NCBI RefSeq assembly: GCF_030684215.1
Contig: NZ_JAUXOV010000063.1
Location: 62,001 to 126,000, forward strand
Source: Pseudotabrizicola sp.
Lineage (GTDB): Bacteria > Pseudomonadota > Alphaproteobacteria > Rhodobacterales > Rhodobacteraceae
Reading direction: 5' to 3'
Length of the DNA stretch: 64,000 nucleotides
How positions within the stretch are numbered: the first letter of the stretch is position 1; each line of letters begins with the position of its first letter. This document shows positions 28,852 through 37,172 of this stretch, in pieces. The notes under the pieces were generated by a model. It ran no database searches and was not told where the DNA came from. It saw only the letters and a program-made list of their open reading frames with translations. A program made the translations under genes and the position numbers.

Positions 28852-30507
28852 ATGGCCAGCTATCAATATGTTTACCACATGGAAGGCGTCTCAAAGACCT
28901 ATCCCGGTGGCAAGAAATGCTTTGAAAACATCCACCTGAACTTCCTGCCCGGCGTAAAGATCGGCGTCGTCGGCGTCAACGGGGCTGGTAAATCCACCCT
29001 GCTGAAGATCATGGCGGGCATGGACACCGATTTCAAAGGCGAGGCATGGGCCGCCAAAGGCGCCAAAGTCGGCTATCTGGCGCAGGAACCCCACCTCGAC
29101 CCTACGCTGAACGTCAAAGAAAACGTGATGCTGGGCGTAGCCAAACAGACCGCCATTCTGGAACGCTACAACGACCTCGCCATGAACTACTCGGACGAAA
29201 CGGCGGACGAGATGGCCGCGCTCCAAGACCAGATTGACGCGGGCAACCTGTGGGAACTGGAAGCCACCGTCGGCGTCGCGATGGACGCCCTGCGCTGCCC
29301 CCCGGATGATGCGAATGTCGAAGACCTGTCGGGCGGGGAACGCCGCCGCGTGGCGCTGTGCAAGCTGCTGCTTGAAGCCCCCGACATGCTCCTGCTGGAC
29401 GAACCGACCAACCATTTGGACGCCGAATCGATTGCATGGCTGCAAAAGCACCTGATCGCCTATAAGGGCACCATCCTGATCGTCACCCACGACCGCTATT
29501 TCCTCGATGATATCACCTCGTGGATTCTCGAACTCGATCGCGGCCGCGGCATCCCCTATGAGGGCAACTATTCCGCATGGCTCGACCAAAAGGCCAAGCG
29601 CATGCAGCAAGAGGCGCGCGAGGACAAATCCAAGCAGAAAGCGCTGGAAAAAGAACTGGAATGGATTCGCTCCGGTGCCAAGGCACGCCAAGCCAAGGGC
29701 AAGGCCCGAATTGCGCGCTACAACGAGATGGCAGGCCAGACAGTGCTGGAACGCTCGTCCAACGCGCATATCATCATTCCCAACGGGGAACGCCTTGGCA
29801 ACAAGGTGATCGAAGTCACTGGCCTGAAAAAAGCCATGGGCGACAAGCTGTTGATCGAAGATCTGACCTTCACCATCCCGCCGGGGGCCATCGTCGGCGT
29901 CATCGGCCCCAATGGTGCCGGCAAATCCACCCTGTTCCGCATGCTGACCGGGCAGGAACAACCCGATGAGGGCACCGTCACCCTCGGCGACACCGTGAAA
30001 CTCTCCTACGTCGACCAGTCCCGCGATGCACTGGACCCGAATAAAAACGTGTGGGAAGAAATCTCAGGCGGCTCGGAAATCATCCAGCTTGGCGACATGC
30101 AGATGAACAGCCGCGTCTACACCGGGGCGTTCAACTTCAAGGGCACCGACCAGCAGAAAAAGGTCGGCCTGCTGTCCGGCGGAGAGCGTAACCGCGTCCA
30201 CATGGCCAAACTGCTGCGCTCGGGCGGCAACGTGCTGCTGCTGGATGAGCCGACCAACGACCTTGACGTGGAAACCCTGCAAGCCCTCGAATCCGCCATC
30301 GAAGACTTCGCCGGCTGCGCCGTGATCATCAGCCACGACCGTTTCTTCCTCGACCGCCTCTGCACGCATATTCTGGCATTTGAGGGCGACGCCCATGTCG
30401 AATGGTTCGAGGGCAACTTCCAGGCCTATGAAGAAGACAAGATCCGCCGTCTGGGGCCAGACGCGCTGGAGCCGAAGCGGGTGAAGTACAAGCGGTTTTC
30501 TAGGTAA
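28852..30507 (+). CDS. ettA: Energy-dependent translational throttle protein EttA (ABC-F ATPase)
   Basis: A 551-residue ABC-F protein with two ATPase domains and no membrane part. The first Walker A is GVNGAGKST and its signature LSGGERRRVAL. The second pair is GPNGAGKST and LSGGERNRVHM. The linker between them (EAREDKSKQKALEKELEWIR, RSGAKARQAKGKARIARY) is the EttA-specific helical arm. EttA binds the ribosomal E site and gates the first elongation steps by ATP/ADP level. The ATG at 28852 follows GGAGAATACAC, a clear ribosome-binding site. A REP pair lies 22 bp after the stop. Confidence 0.95.
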   Translation: MASYQYVYHMEGVSKTYPGGKKCFENIHLNFLPGVKIGVVGVNGAGKSTLLKIMAGMDTDFKGEAWAAKGAKVGYLAQEPHLDPTLNVKENVMLGVAKQTAILERYNDLAMNYSDETADEMAALQDQIDAGNLWELEATVGVAMDALRCPPDDANVEDLSGGERRRVALCKLLLEAPDMLLLDEPTNHLDAESIAWLQKHLIAYKGTILIVTHDRYFLDDITSWILELDRGRGIPYEGNYSAWLDQKAKRMQQEAREDKSKQKALEKELEWIRSGAKARQAKGKARIARYNEMAGQTVLERSSNAHIIIPNGERLGNKVIEVTGLKKAMGDKLLIEDLTFTIPPGAIVGVIGPNGAGKSTLFRMLTGQEQPDEGTVTLGDTVKLSYVDQSRDALDPNKNVWEEISGGSEIIQLGDMQMNSRVYTGAFNFKGTDQQKKVGLLSGGERNRVHMAKLLRSGGNVLLLDEPTNDLDVETLQALESAIEDFAGCAVIISHDRFFLDRLCTHILAFEGDAHVEWFEGNFQAYEEDKIRRLGPDALEPKRVKYKRFSR

Positions 30508-30529
30508 TCGCCGCGCGGTCACCACAAGC

Positions 30530-30594
30530 GTAGGGCGGGGTTCTCCCCGCCTTTCTTTCGACGACCGGGGGCGGCGGGGTGAACCCCGCCCTAC
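30530..30594. repeat. REP pair (REPIN) between ettA and the RAYT gene
   Basis: A 22-bp REP at 30530-30551 (plus sense) with core GTAGGGCGGGGTTCTCCCC is followed by an inverted copy at 30573-30594 after 21 bp. The inverted copy ends CCCTAC, whose reverse complement GTAGGG gives the TAG stop of the RAYT gene at 30591-30593. Confidence 0.9.
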
Positions 30595-31154
30595 TCCCCG
30601 AATTCCCCCACCTCAATCGACCCACCCCACTCCGGCTCCACCACTCCCAACCGGATATCCCGGTGGATCGACGAATACGGCCAATCAACGGGCCGCTGCA
30701 CCAACCCATGCTTGACCGGATTGCCTCAGCAATACCGGACATGGGCCGCATAATCCGCCTCATCCCGGATATGGTGTTCCCAAAACCGTGGTTGCCAAAG
30801 CCCGACCTCTCCCTTGCGCCGTAGGGCGGGGTTCACCCCGCCATTCTTGCGCCCCACAGGCGGCGGCGGGGTGAACCCCCGCGACTTGCGCATGCTCATC
30901 GAGAACCGCGCCTTGATCGCCCCCCACCGCACCGCAAAATCCCCATCCCCCGCCGGCATCTGCCAGACGCAATGCAGATGATCCGGCAGCACCACCCAAG
31001 CCGCGATCTGAAAGGGCCGCTCGGCGCGCGTCTGCGCCACTGCGCGACGCAGGGCGACCACCTCCCGCTGCAACAGATCACTGCCACGCAGCGCAAGGCA
31101 CAGGGTAAAGAACACCCGCGCGCCGTATGATCTGGGGCGGTGATACTGTGGCAT
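30591..31154 (-). pseudogene. REP-associated tyrosine transposase (RAYT), disrupted by a nonsense codon and a REP pair
   Basis: Read from the ATG at 31154, MPQYHRPRSYGARVFFTLCL, AAWVVLPDHLHCVWQMP (the HxH motif of Y1/HUH transposases) and RFWEHHIRDEADYAAHVRYC match RAYT (TnpA_REP) proteins. An in-frame TGA follows at 30728-30726, where I expect Trp in the motif RYCWGNPVKHG; translation after it continues GNPVKHGLVQRPVDWPYSSI to a TAG at 30591. Residues about 91-112 (GFTPPPPVGRKNGGVNPALR) are a translated REP pair inserted in frame. RAYTs act on REP sequences. The gene probably no longer makes a full protein. Confidence 0.82.
30821..30886. repeat. REP pair inserted inside the RAYT reading frame
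   Basis: A full REP at 30821-30842 with core GGGCGGGGTTCACCCCGCC and an inverted, 3'-damaged copy from 30865 (first 15 bases intact, GGCGGGGTGAACCCC) enclose 22 bp. The hexamer CGCAAG lies on both sides in the RAYT sense, a possible target duplication. Confidence 0.88.
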
Positions 31155-31385
31155 CGGGCAACGATGACAGAGCGCGGTTAACACCGCGTTGCCGCACCCG
31201 CGCGCATCCCGCCGGGACCGCACAAACGTCATGACGTAAACCCGACGCCCGCCATACCCGGACCAGACGCAGCGCATATCTGAAGAAATGCAAGTTTTCA
31301 GGCGCTTACGACTTTTCCACTCGAATGCGGAACCATCACCCCGCTCTTGCGTTCGTTTTTCGAACCCACCTGAAAGGACGACCCC
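31155..31385. other. Intergenic region upstream of the RAYT and the 25-residue protein
   Basis: About 230 bp with no credible gene. The short inverted repeat CGCGGT-TAAC-ACCGCG lies near 31179. AAAGGA just before 31386 is the ribosome-binding site of the next small gene. Confidence 0.4.
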
Positions 31386-31463
31386 ATGAAAGGCGCATTG
31401 GCTTGGCTGATCGGCATCCCGATCCCGATCATCATCATCCTTTACCTGCTCGACGTATTCTGA
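31386..31463 (+). CDS. Small single-pass membrane protein, 25 residues
   Basis: ATG at 31386 follows GAAAGGACGACCCC, a good ribosome-binding site. The product reads MKGALAWLIGIPIPIIIILY and LLDVF: almost entirely hydrophobic, one membrane helix, with Asp near the C-terminus. A strong terminator starts 40 bp after the stop. A good ribosome-binding site, a short frame and a clean terminator make a real gene likely. It resembles small membrane proteins of unknown function that I believe are common in Rhodobacteraceae; no role can be given. Confidence 0.6.
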   Translation: MKGALAWLIGIPIPIIIILYLLDVF

Positions 31464-31502
31464 ACACCCGGCAGGCAAAGCTGCGACCCCCATTCGCAGC
31501 CA

Positions 31503-31535
31503 GACCCTCACCTTTCCCCAAGGTGGGGGTCTTTT
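31503..31535 (+). terminator. Rho-independent terminator after the 25-residue protein gene
   Basis: The stem GACCCTCACCTT / AAGGTGGGGGTC (one T-G pair) with a short C-rich loop is followed by TTTT. Confidence 0.85.
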
Positions 31536-31652
31536 CTATGTGCAACGACACAGCTGAAAGCGCCAATAAAGGGATTGAAGCCGCCCTGTCAGGCCGTTGA
31601 AACCAAATGGCAATTCAGCTCGAAACGCATATGGCGCAAAAAACATGATGTA

Positions 31653-31729
31653 TGGTGAACCCGGAGCGATTCGAACGCCCGACCCTCAGATTCGTAGTCT
31701 GATGCTCTATCCAGCTGAGCTACGGGTCC
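31653..31729 (-). tRNA. tRNA-Arg (anticodon ACG)
   Basis: A 77-nt cloverleaf on the minus strand, from GGACCCG at 31729 to an encoded CCA at 31655-31653. The anticodon stem TCAGA/TCTGA holds the loop CTACGAA, giving ACG (Arg, wobble to inosine). The D arm AGCTCAGCTGGATAGAGC and T arm GTTCGAATC are standard. Confidence 0.96.
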
Positions 31730-31779
31730 ACTATGGGGGCGGATTTAGCGACCCCCGCCGGGGTTTGCAAGGGCAAAAG

Positions 31780-33201
31780 TCACGGATGGGCCAGACTGTT
31801 TTCAGAAACTGCTTTGGGCAGGTGAATCAGAAACTCCGTCCCCTCATCATCGCTGCGCCCCAGTTCCAGCCGACCACCATGGCCCCGGATCAACTCTGCC
31901 GCAATCGCCAGCCCCAGCCCGATCCCCCCTTTGCGGGCACCGCCCTGAAAGGCTGCAAACAAATGCTCGCGGGCCTTTGGTGGCAGGCCCGGCCCTGTGT
32001 CGCCAACACGCAACCACCACGCCGCGTCATCCTCTCCCGCAGAGATCTCGACGGTGCCACCCTGCCCTGTCGCCTCCATCGCCTGACGGGCATTGCGAAC
32101 CAGATTGGACAGCACGCGGTACAACTGTTCACCATCGGCGCGCAGGGTAAAGCCCGCCGGAATGTCGATCAGTGCGGTGATTGCGCTCTCGCCCAACAGA
32201 CCCTCGGCCTCAGCCACTTCTTCGGCCAATGGGCGCAGCTTCAATTTCTCCAACCGCGGTGGCGGTTCTTCCGCTTTACCAAAGGCAAGCGTTGATTCGC
32301 ACAAGCTGACCGCCCGGCTGATCGAGCCTACCAGCTTTGGCGCGGCACGGGCCACCATAGGGTCGGCGCTGCCCTCGATCCTGTCGGCGAACAGTTGTGC
32401 TGTGGTCAGGATGTTGCGCAGATCATGGCTGATCTTGGCCACCGCCCCGCCCAACTGGGCCAGCCGTTCCTTTTGCCGAAGCGCCCCGGTCAACTGCTTT
32501 TGCATGCTTTCCAACGCATCCTCTGCCGCGCGCAATTCCACCACGGGAGAGGTGGGCGCGATCACCCGGCGCGCATCTTCGGGGGCCTCGGCATAGGCTT
32601 GCATGTGGTTCACCACACGGCGGATCGGCGCCACGATCATCCTCTGCACCGAGATGAACAACAATACCGCCGTCACCGCTGAAATCAGCACAGACAGCAC
32701 CAGAATGCGCAGACCATAATCGATCATCGCCGCCCGTAGCGGCCCGGTTTCCATCGTGACCTCTATCAGCAGCCCGGCTTGCTGAACCGGGTTGCCGATC
32801 ACCCGGATCACCCGGTTCATCGGGTCGCCCAAAACGCCAAAGGCATCGCGGATCAACTCCCACGGGCCCGAGGCGCGCAGGTCATATGTGCCTGAAATCG
32901 CGGCGGGAATCGGAGAGGACAGAACCAGTTGCCGCACCTCATCACGCCGCAGCACCACGTTGAACACGCCCGCATTGACCAAAAGCTCGGCCTCCAGAGC
33001 TGGGGCGATCACCTCATCAGTGGTCAGCAGGGCCAATGACGCGATCTGTGCCTTCTCAAGCCGCAGCAGCAGATAGTCAGCCCGGAACCGCGCAATCGAG
33101 GGCACAAGGATCAGCACCTCGGCCAGCATGACAAAGGCGATTGTCAGCAGCAAGAAACGCCCCGAAAGCGTCTTGAAAAACCCGCCGTGCCCCGCCTTCA
33201 C
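31780..33201 (-). CDS. Membrane sensor histidine kinase
   Basis: A 473-residue kinase with membrane helices at about residues 16-36 and 165-187 flanking a periplasmic sensor region. A HAMP-like linker follows (APIRRVVNHMQAYAEAPEDA). The phosphoacceptor is H259 in KISHDLRNILTT. The ATPase part has NLVRNARQAM (N box), GDTGPGLP (G1) and KGGIGLGLAIAAEL (G2). No response regulator gene is adjacent, so the partner is unknown. Its minus-strand neighbour is the FAD oxidoreductase, which ends 27 bp upstream. Confidence 0.9.
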   Translation of the reverse strand: MKAGHGGFFKTLSGRFLLLTIAFVMLAEVLILVPSIARFRADYLLLRLEKAQIASLALLTTDEVIAPALEAELLVNAGVFNVVLRRDEVRQLVLSSPIPAAISGTYDLRASGPWELIRDAFGVLGDPMNRVIRVIGNPVQQAGLLIEVTMETGPLRAAMIDYGLRILVLSVLISAVTAVLLFISVQRMIVAPIRRVVNHMQAYAEAPEDARRVIAPTSPVVELRAAEDALESMQKQLTGALRQKERLAQLGGAVAKISHDLRNILTTAQLFADRIEGSADPMVARAAPKLVGSISRAVSLCESTLAFGKAEEPPPRLEKLKLRPLAEEVAEAEGLLGESAITALIDIPAGFTLRADGEQLYRVLSNLVRNARQAMEATGQGGTVEISAGEDDAAWWLRVGDTGPGLPPKAREHLFAAFQGGARKGGIGLGLAIAAELIRGHGGRLELGRSDDEGTEFLIHLPKAVSENSLAHP

Positions 33202-33228
33202 CCTGCTTCACCCCTCCGCCGCCTTGGG

Positions 33229-34647
33229 TCAGGGCAAAACCCTTTGCACCAACCGCACCACACGCTTGAGCATAGGATTATCAAAGAGTTTAGGGGAAAA
33301 ATAGGCTCCTGCCGCACGTTTCGAGATTTCGCCCAAGGTAGGATAGGGCGCGACCATTCCGGCGATGGCGCTGATCTTCGCCCGCGAGGCGATGGCAAAG
33401 GCCCAAAGCCCGATCAATTCGCCCGCCACTGGTCCGGCAATGGAAACGCCGATCGGGCGCCCCTTGACCACCATCACCTTCAGCAGCCCCTGCGCTTTGC
33501 CTTCGGCCTGCGCGCGGTCATTGTGGTGGAACTCTTGCCGCAGCACGGTCAGGGCCGCGCCGTGCGCCTTGCGCGCCTCGGCCTCGGTCAGGCCGACCTG
33601 CGCCAGTTCGGGGTCGGTATAGGTGACCCAAGGGATGTGCCGGGTGGTCGCTTTTGCGGGCAGACCCAGCACGATCTGGCGAATGACGATGCCCGCATGA
33701 TATCCCGCAACATGGGTAAATTGCAGCCCGCCTGCCGCATCGCCCACCGCATAGACCCGGCGGTTGGTGCTGCGCAGATCAGGGCCAACGGTGACACCCT
33801 TTCGGTCATGCTTGATGCCTGCCGCGTCAAGGTTCAGCCCTTCCAGATGCACTTTGCGCCCCACGGCCATCAGCAGATGGCTGCCCTGCACGGCGCGCCC
33901 GTCTTGCAGCGTGACCGTGATGGCCCCCGCCCGACCCGACAGGGCAGTCACAGGCGCGTCTTCCAAAATCTCCACGCCCTCGGCCCGCAGATTGGCCAGC
34001 ACCACGGCTGCCATTTCCGGATCATCCCGACCAAACGCCTTTGCACCCTCGATCACCGTGACCTTGCAACCCAACCGCCGATGCGCCTGCGCCATTTCCA
34101 TACCAATCGGGCCACCGCCGATGACCAGCAGATGGTCCGGGCGGTCGCGCAGGGCAAAGATCGTCTCGTTGGTCAGGTAGGGCACAGTATCAACGCCCGG
34201 TATTGGCGGCACAAAGGGGCGGCTGCCAGTGGCCACGACAAAGCGGCGCGCTTTGATGACCTGCCCCCCGGCCTCGACCTCATCCGGCCCAGTGAACCGC
34301 GCCCATGCCCGGATCACCTGCACGCCCAGGCCCTCAAACCGTTCCTGACTGTCCACAGGCGCGATGGTCTCAATGACCTTGGCGACGTGATCTTTGACCG
34401 CGCCAAAATCCACCTGCGGCTCTGACGGCGTGATCCCGAACTTGGCCCCGTCGCGCATCGCTTGTGCCGCCTTGGCCGCCGCAATCAGCGCCTTTGACGG
34501 GATGCAGCCCGCGTTCAGGCAGTCGCCGCCCATCTCGCCGCCCTCAATCAACACCACGCGCGCGCCCATCTGCACCGCCCCCGCAGCGATAGATAAGCCG
34601 CCAGAGCCCGCGCCGATTATACAGATGTCTGTCTCGATCCGGTTCAT
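33229..34647 (-). CDS. FAD-dependent pyridine nucleotide-disulfide oxidoreductase (MerA/Lpd-like)
   Basis: A 472-residue flavoprotein. The FAD motif is CIIGAGSGGLSIAAGA (residues 9-24) and the redox disulfide is C43-C48 in GGDCLNAGCIPSKAL. The NAD(P) motif is VIGGGPIGMEMAQAHRRLG. In the C-terminal interface, where Lpd has His-Pro-Thr with the catalytic base, this protein reads APYPTLGEISKRAA, with Tyr in that place, as in mercuric reductases. It lacks MerA's C-terminal Cys pair and N-terminal metal domain. The substrate is unknown. It starts one base after the VTT gene's stop, so the two are coupled. Confidence 0.8.
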   Translation of the reverse strand: MNRIETDICIIGAGSGGLSIAAGAVQMGARVVLIEGGEMGGDCLNAGCIPSKALIAAAKAAQAMRDGAKFGITPSEPQVDFGAVKDHVAKVIETIAPVDSQERFEGLGVQVIRAWARFTGPDEVEAGGQVIKARRFVVATGSRPFVPPIPGVDTVPYLTNETIFALRDRPDHLLVIGGGPIGMEMAQAHRRLGCKVTVIEGAKAFGRDDPEMAAVVLANLRAEGVEILEDAPVTALSGRAGAITVTLQDGRAVQGSHLLMAVGRKVHLEGLNLDAAGIKHDRKGVTVGPDLRSTNRRVYAVGDAAGGLQFTHVAGYHAGIVIRQIVLGLPAKATTRHIPWVTYTDPELAQVGLTEAEARKAHGAALTVLRQEFHHNDRAQAEGKAQGLLKVMVVKGRPIGVSIAGPVAGELIGLWAFAIASRAKISAIAGMVAPYPTLGEISKRAAGAYFSPKLFDNPMLKRVVRLVQRVLP

Positions 34648-34648
34648 G

Positions 34649-35362
34649 TCAGACCTCTTTCTTGAAACGCTTGAGGATGATCGGCAAAGCCGAAAGGGCA
34701 GCCAGACCCAGAATCGGGCCAAGGATATGCGGCGCAAAGATTATCGACAGGTCGGGGGTATCGCCGCGTGCAAATACCTCACCCAGACCCGCACCGACCG
34801 AGGTGAACACGAATGTCCCCGGAATGATCCCGACAAAGGTCGTCAGCGCAAAGCGAAACAGCGAGGTGCCGACAAAGGCGGGCAGCAGGTTGGCAATGAA
34901 AAACGGCACCGCAGGCACCAGTCGCATGATCAGCAGCGCCGACCATTCATTTTCGCGCAATCCCTGTTGCAGACGGGCGGCGGCACCGCCCTTTTCTTCG
35001 ATCCGCGCGGCCACATCCGCACCAAAGCCGGCCCGCGCGGCAAGGAAAACCGCCGCCGCACCCACCGTGGCGCCACCCACATTGTAAAGCACCCCCGGAA
35101 ACAGGCCGAATAAAAAGCCGCCCGCCAGCGTGGCGATGGTCGCGCCCGGCAGGCTGAACCCGACGATGATCACATAGGCCGCCACAAACACCAGACTGGC
35201 CAGTATGAAATTGCTGTCCCGAAACGCCAGCAAAGTATCCCGGTGCTGGGCCAGTGCATCAAAACTGATCTGGTCACGCAACAAGAACGCCCCCAGCAAG
35301 GCCACCAAAACTATGGCAAGGAACGGCAGGCGTTTCAGCCATGGATTTGCAGGTCTGGTCAT
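34649..35362 (-). CDS. TVP38/TMEM64 (VTT-domain) membrane protein
   Basis: A 237-residue polytopic membrane protein from the ATG at 35362 (MTRPANPWLKRLPFLAIVLV). The VTT core reads GFSLPGATIATLAGGFLFGL, then LLIMRLVPAVPFFIANLLPA and FVGIIPGTFVFTSVGAGLGE. Another ATG at 35386 (MHTKTEDQ) also has GAGGACC just before it, so the start is uncertain by eight codons. VTT proteins are DedA-like; lipid scrambling or transport is proposed for relatives. Pairing with a FAD disulfide oxidoreductase recurs in marine bacteria, by my recollection. Confidence 0.82.
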   Translation of the reverse strand: MTRPANPWLKRLPFLAIVLVALLGAFLLRDQISFDALAQHRDTLLAFRDSNFILASLVFVAAYVIIVGFSLPGATIATLAGGFLFGLFPGVLYNVGGATVGAAAVFLAARAGFGADVAARIEEKGGAAARLQQGLRENEWSALLIMRLVPAVPFFIANLLPAFVGTSLFRFALTTFVGIIPGTFVFTSVGAGLGEVFARGDTPDLSIIFAPHILGPILGLAALSALPIILKRFKKEV

Positions 35363-35386
35363 CTGGTCCTCGGTCTTGGTGTGCAT

Positions 35387-35691
35387 CTTGGTCCTCGTGG
35401 CGTGGTCAGTTTCACTACGCGCGGGTGGGTCCAACCGTTTCTCGAAAGCCACTTTGCAACAGGCTCATCACGCGGCCTTGATCGCAACCGCTGCTTTGAG
35501 GCAAGGCTAGCCGGATTTTGCAACAAACGACGGGACGGTGTGATCGTATCGGTAAGCCATATGTGATTTGTTGCGCGAAATCCTTGCGGCTTGCGTTGAC
35601 TTGGGCGCCAAGCCTGCGTAAAGGACGGGCTTGAAGTTCCCTGCCCTCGAATCCTTTGGGGTTCGGGCAAGCCGTCTGATGGAGAGCCGCG
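35387..35691. other. Intergenic region before rpmH
   Basis: About 305 bp. It includes a possible rpmH promoter at 35596-35624. I find no gene or repeat in the first 200 bp. Confidence 0.5.
35596..35624 (+). promoter_or_regulatory. Possible rpmH promoter
   Basis: TTGACT (35596-35601), 17 bp, then TAAAGG (35619-35624) lie about 70 bp before the rpmH ATG. The -35 is good; the -10 matches only three of six bases. Confidence 0.35.
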
Positions 35692-35826
35692 ATGAAGCGC
35701 ACATACCAACCGTCCAACCTGGTCCGCAAGCGCCGCCATGGTTTCCGCGCCCGCATGGCCACCAAAGGTGGTCGTCTGGTGTTGGCAGCCCGCCGCGCCA
35801 AGGGCCGTCACAAGCTGTCGGCATAA
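35692..35826 (+). CDS. rpmH: 50S ribosomal protein L34
   Basis: A 44-residue basic protein, [20 protein letters not shown] then [20 protein letters not shown], ending KLSA. This is a complete L34 and a large-subunit component. It heads the rpmH-rnpA-yidD cluster on the plus strand; rnpA starts 42 bp later. Confidence 0.97.
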   Translation: MKRTYQPSNLVRKRRHGFRARMATKGGRLVLAARRAKGRHKLSA

Positions 35827-35868
35827 GTCCTTCGGCCCTGTTAAGGGCCGGATATGGAGTGGCAAGAC

Positions 35869-36282
35869 ATGACGCCGCCGGAGGAAATGAGCCAAGGCAT
35901 CGCTGCCAAAACGCTCATAGCGCCTCCGGCGGTTTCGTTTTGCATAACAACCATGCGCCACCGCCCTGAATTTCTGCGTGCTGCTTCAGCCCGCAGGCAT
36001 GGGGCTGGTGGTTTTTTGGTGCAGGCCCGGTTTAGGGATGATGGCAAACCGGGGGTGCAAGTCGGCTTTACCGCATCCAAGAAAATCGGAAATGCGGTGT
36101 TTCGTAACCGCGCCAAGCGCCGCTTGCGTGAAGTGGCGCGCGCCGTGCTGCCTGTTTTGGCGCAGCCCGGCTGGGATTACGTGCTGGTTGCCCGCCCCGG
36201 TGTGACCGTAGACCGGCCCTATGCTCAACTGTTGCTGGATCTGGAAACCGCCCTGCGCGCCATTCACGGGGCGCGGGCGTGA
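35869..36282 (+). CDS. rnpA: Ribonuclease P protein component
   Basis: A 137-residue reading from the ATG at 35869 ([10 protein letters not shown]). The catalytic-protein core is [15 protein letters not shown], then [20 protein letters not shown] (the RNR motif) and [11 protein letters not shown]. RnpA binds RNase P RNA and helps mature tRNA 5' ends. The first 28 residues contain a long inverted repeat, so a shorter start at 35953 (MRHRPEF) is conceivable, though that ATG lacks a ribosome-binding site. GGAG lies 9 nt before 35869. The stop overlaps the yidD start by four bases. Confidence 0.85.
   Translation: MTPPEEMSQGIAAKTLIAPPAVSFCITTMRHRPEFLRAASARRHGAGGFLVQARFRDDGKPGVQVGFTASKKIGNAVFRNRAKRRLREVARAVLPVLAQPGWDYVLVARPGVTVDRPYAQLLLDLETALRAIHGARA
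35875..35940 (+). terminator. Long inverted repeat with T tract inside the rnpA 5' end (possible attenuator)
   Basis: CCGCCGGAGG (35875-35884) pairs with CCTCCGGCGG (35923-35932); inside, ATGAGC pairs with GCTCAT and GGCA with TGCC. TTTCGTTTT follows. This looks like an intrinsic terminator between the rpmH stop and the rnpA core. Confidence 0.6.
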
Positions 36283-36548
36283 CGCCGCTGGCGCAACTGG
36301 TGGCGTTGCCTGTGCGCGCTTACCGCCTGCTGCTGTCGCCTTGGGTTGGCCATGGTTGCCGCTATCAACCCACATGCTCGGTCTATGCGCTTGAGGCGCT
36401 GCAGCGCCATGGTGGCATCAAGGGCGGCTATCTGACCGCGCACCGCCTGTGCCGCTGCCACCCTTGGGGCGGGCATGGCTATGACCCGGTGCCGGGGGCT
36501 GACCCCGCGCACGACGCCTCACTCCAGCGTGGCGATGATCGCGCGTAG
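36279..36548 (+). CDS. yidD: Membrane protein insertion efficiency factor YidD
   Basis: An 89-residue protein with the YidD signature: [35 protein letters not shown], and [15 protein letters not shown]. It uses a GTG start (36279), overlapping the rnpA stop (GTGA). YidD aids YidC and the Sec insertion pathway. Its last 30 bases overlap the convergent engB gene end (36519-36548). Confidence 0.93.
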   Translation: MTPLAQLVALPVRAYRLLLSPWVGHGCRYQPTCSVYALEALQRHGGIKGGYLTAHRLCRCHPWGGHGYDPVPGADPAHDASLQRGDDRA

Positions 36549-37172
36549 GGTCTCGATCCCCTCACCCTTTTCCGAACTGGTGATAACGATTTCAGGATAG
36601 GCCGCCGGGTGCTTGGTCAACGCCTCTTGGACCTGTGCGATATTGGCGTCCCGCGTGGCGGTGTTCACCTTATCCGCTTTGGTCATCACCACCTGAAACG
36701 TCACTGCGGATTTGTCCAGAAGCGACAGGATTTCCTGATCCACTGCTTTGATCCCGTGGCGGGTATCAACCAGCACAAAGGCCCGCCGCAGGGTCTGGCG
36801 TCCTTGCAGATAAGACCGCAGCAACGCCTGCCACTTTTCAACCACCGCCAACGGTGCCTCGGCATAGCCATAGCCGGGAAGGTCGACCATATAGCGGTGA
36901 TCCCCCAGTGCAAAATAGTTGATCTCTTGCGTCCGGCCTGGCGTGTTAGACGCCCGCGCCAAAGTCTTGCGCCCAGTCAACGCGTTAATCAGGCTGGATT
37001 TCCCAACATTTGAGCGCCCTGCAAAACACACCTCCAGCCGGTCAGCCGGGGGCAGACCGGGCATGGCGACCACGCCTTTGACAAAATCAACCGGCCCGGC
37101 AAACAGCAGACGGCCCTTTTCACGGGTAAAGTCATCTGGCTGATCTGCCATGGGAAACCGCAAAGCGCTCAT
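36519..37172 (-). CDS. engB: Ribosome biogenesis GTPase EngB (YsxC/YihA)
   Basis: A 217-residue GTPase for late 50S assembly. G1 is [15 protein letters not shown], the G2 region is [13 protein letters not shown]3 is [11 protein letters not shown] and G4 is TKADK. The ATG at 37172 overlaps the MOSC gene stop by four bases (ATGA); the ATG at 37151 is an alternative. It is the last gene of the yidC-MOSC-engB operon on the minus strand. Confidence 0.95.
   Translation of the reverse strand: MSALRFPMADQPDDFTREKGRLLFAGPVDFVKGVVAMPGLPPADRLEVCFAGRSNVGKSSLINALTGRKTLARASNTPGRTQEINYFALGDHRYMVDLPGYGYAEAPLAVVEKWQALLRSYLQGRQTLRRAFVLVDTRHGIKAVDQEILSLLDKSAVTFQVVMTKADKVNTATRDANIAQVQEALTKHPAAYPEIVITSSEKGEGIETLRAIIATLE

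Noticed and set aside
30726-30728. TGA in the RAYT gene read as selenocysteine
   Set aside because: The family has Trp here, no SECIS-like element was seen, and RAYTs are not selenoproteins. A point mutation is simpler.
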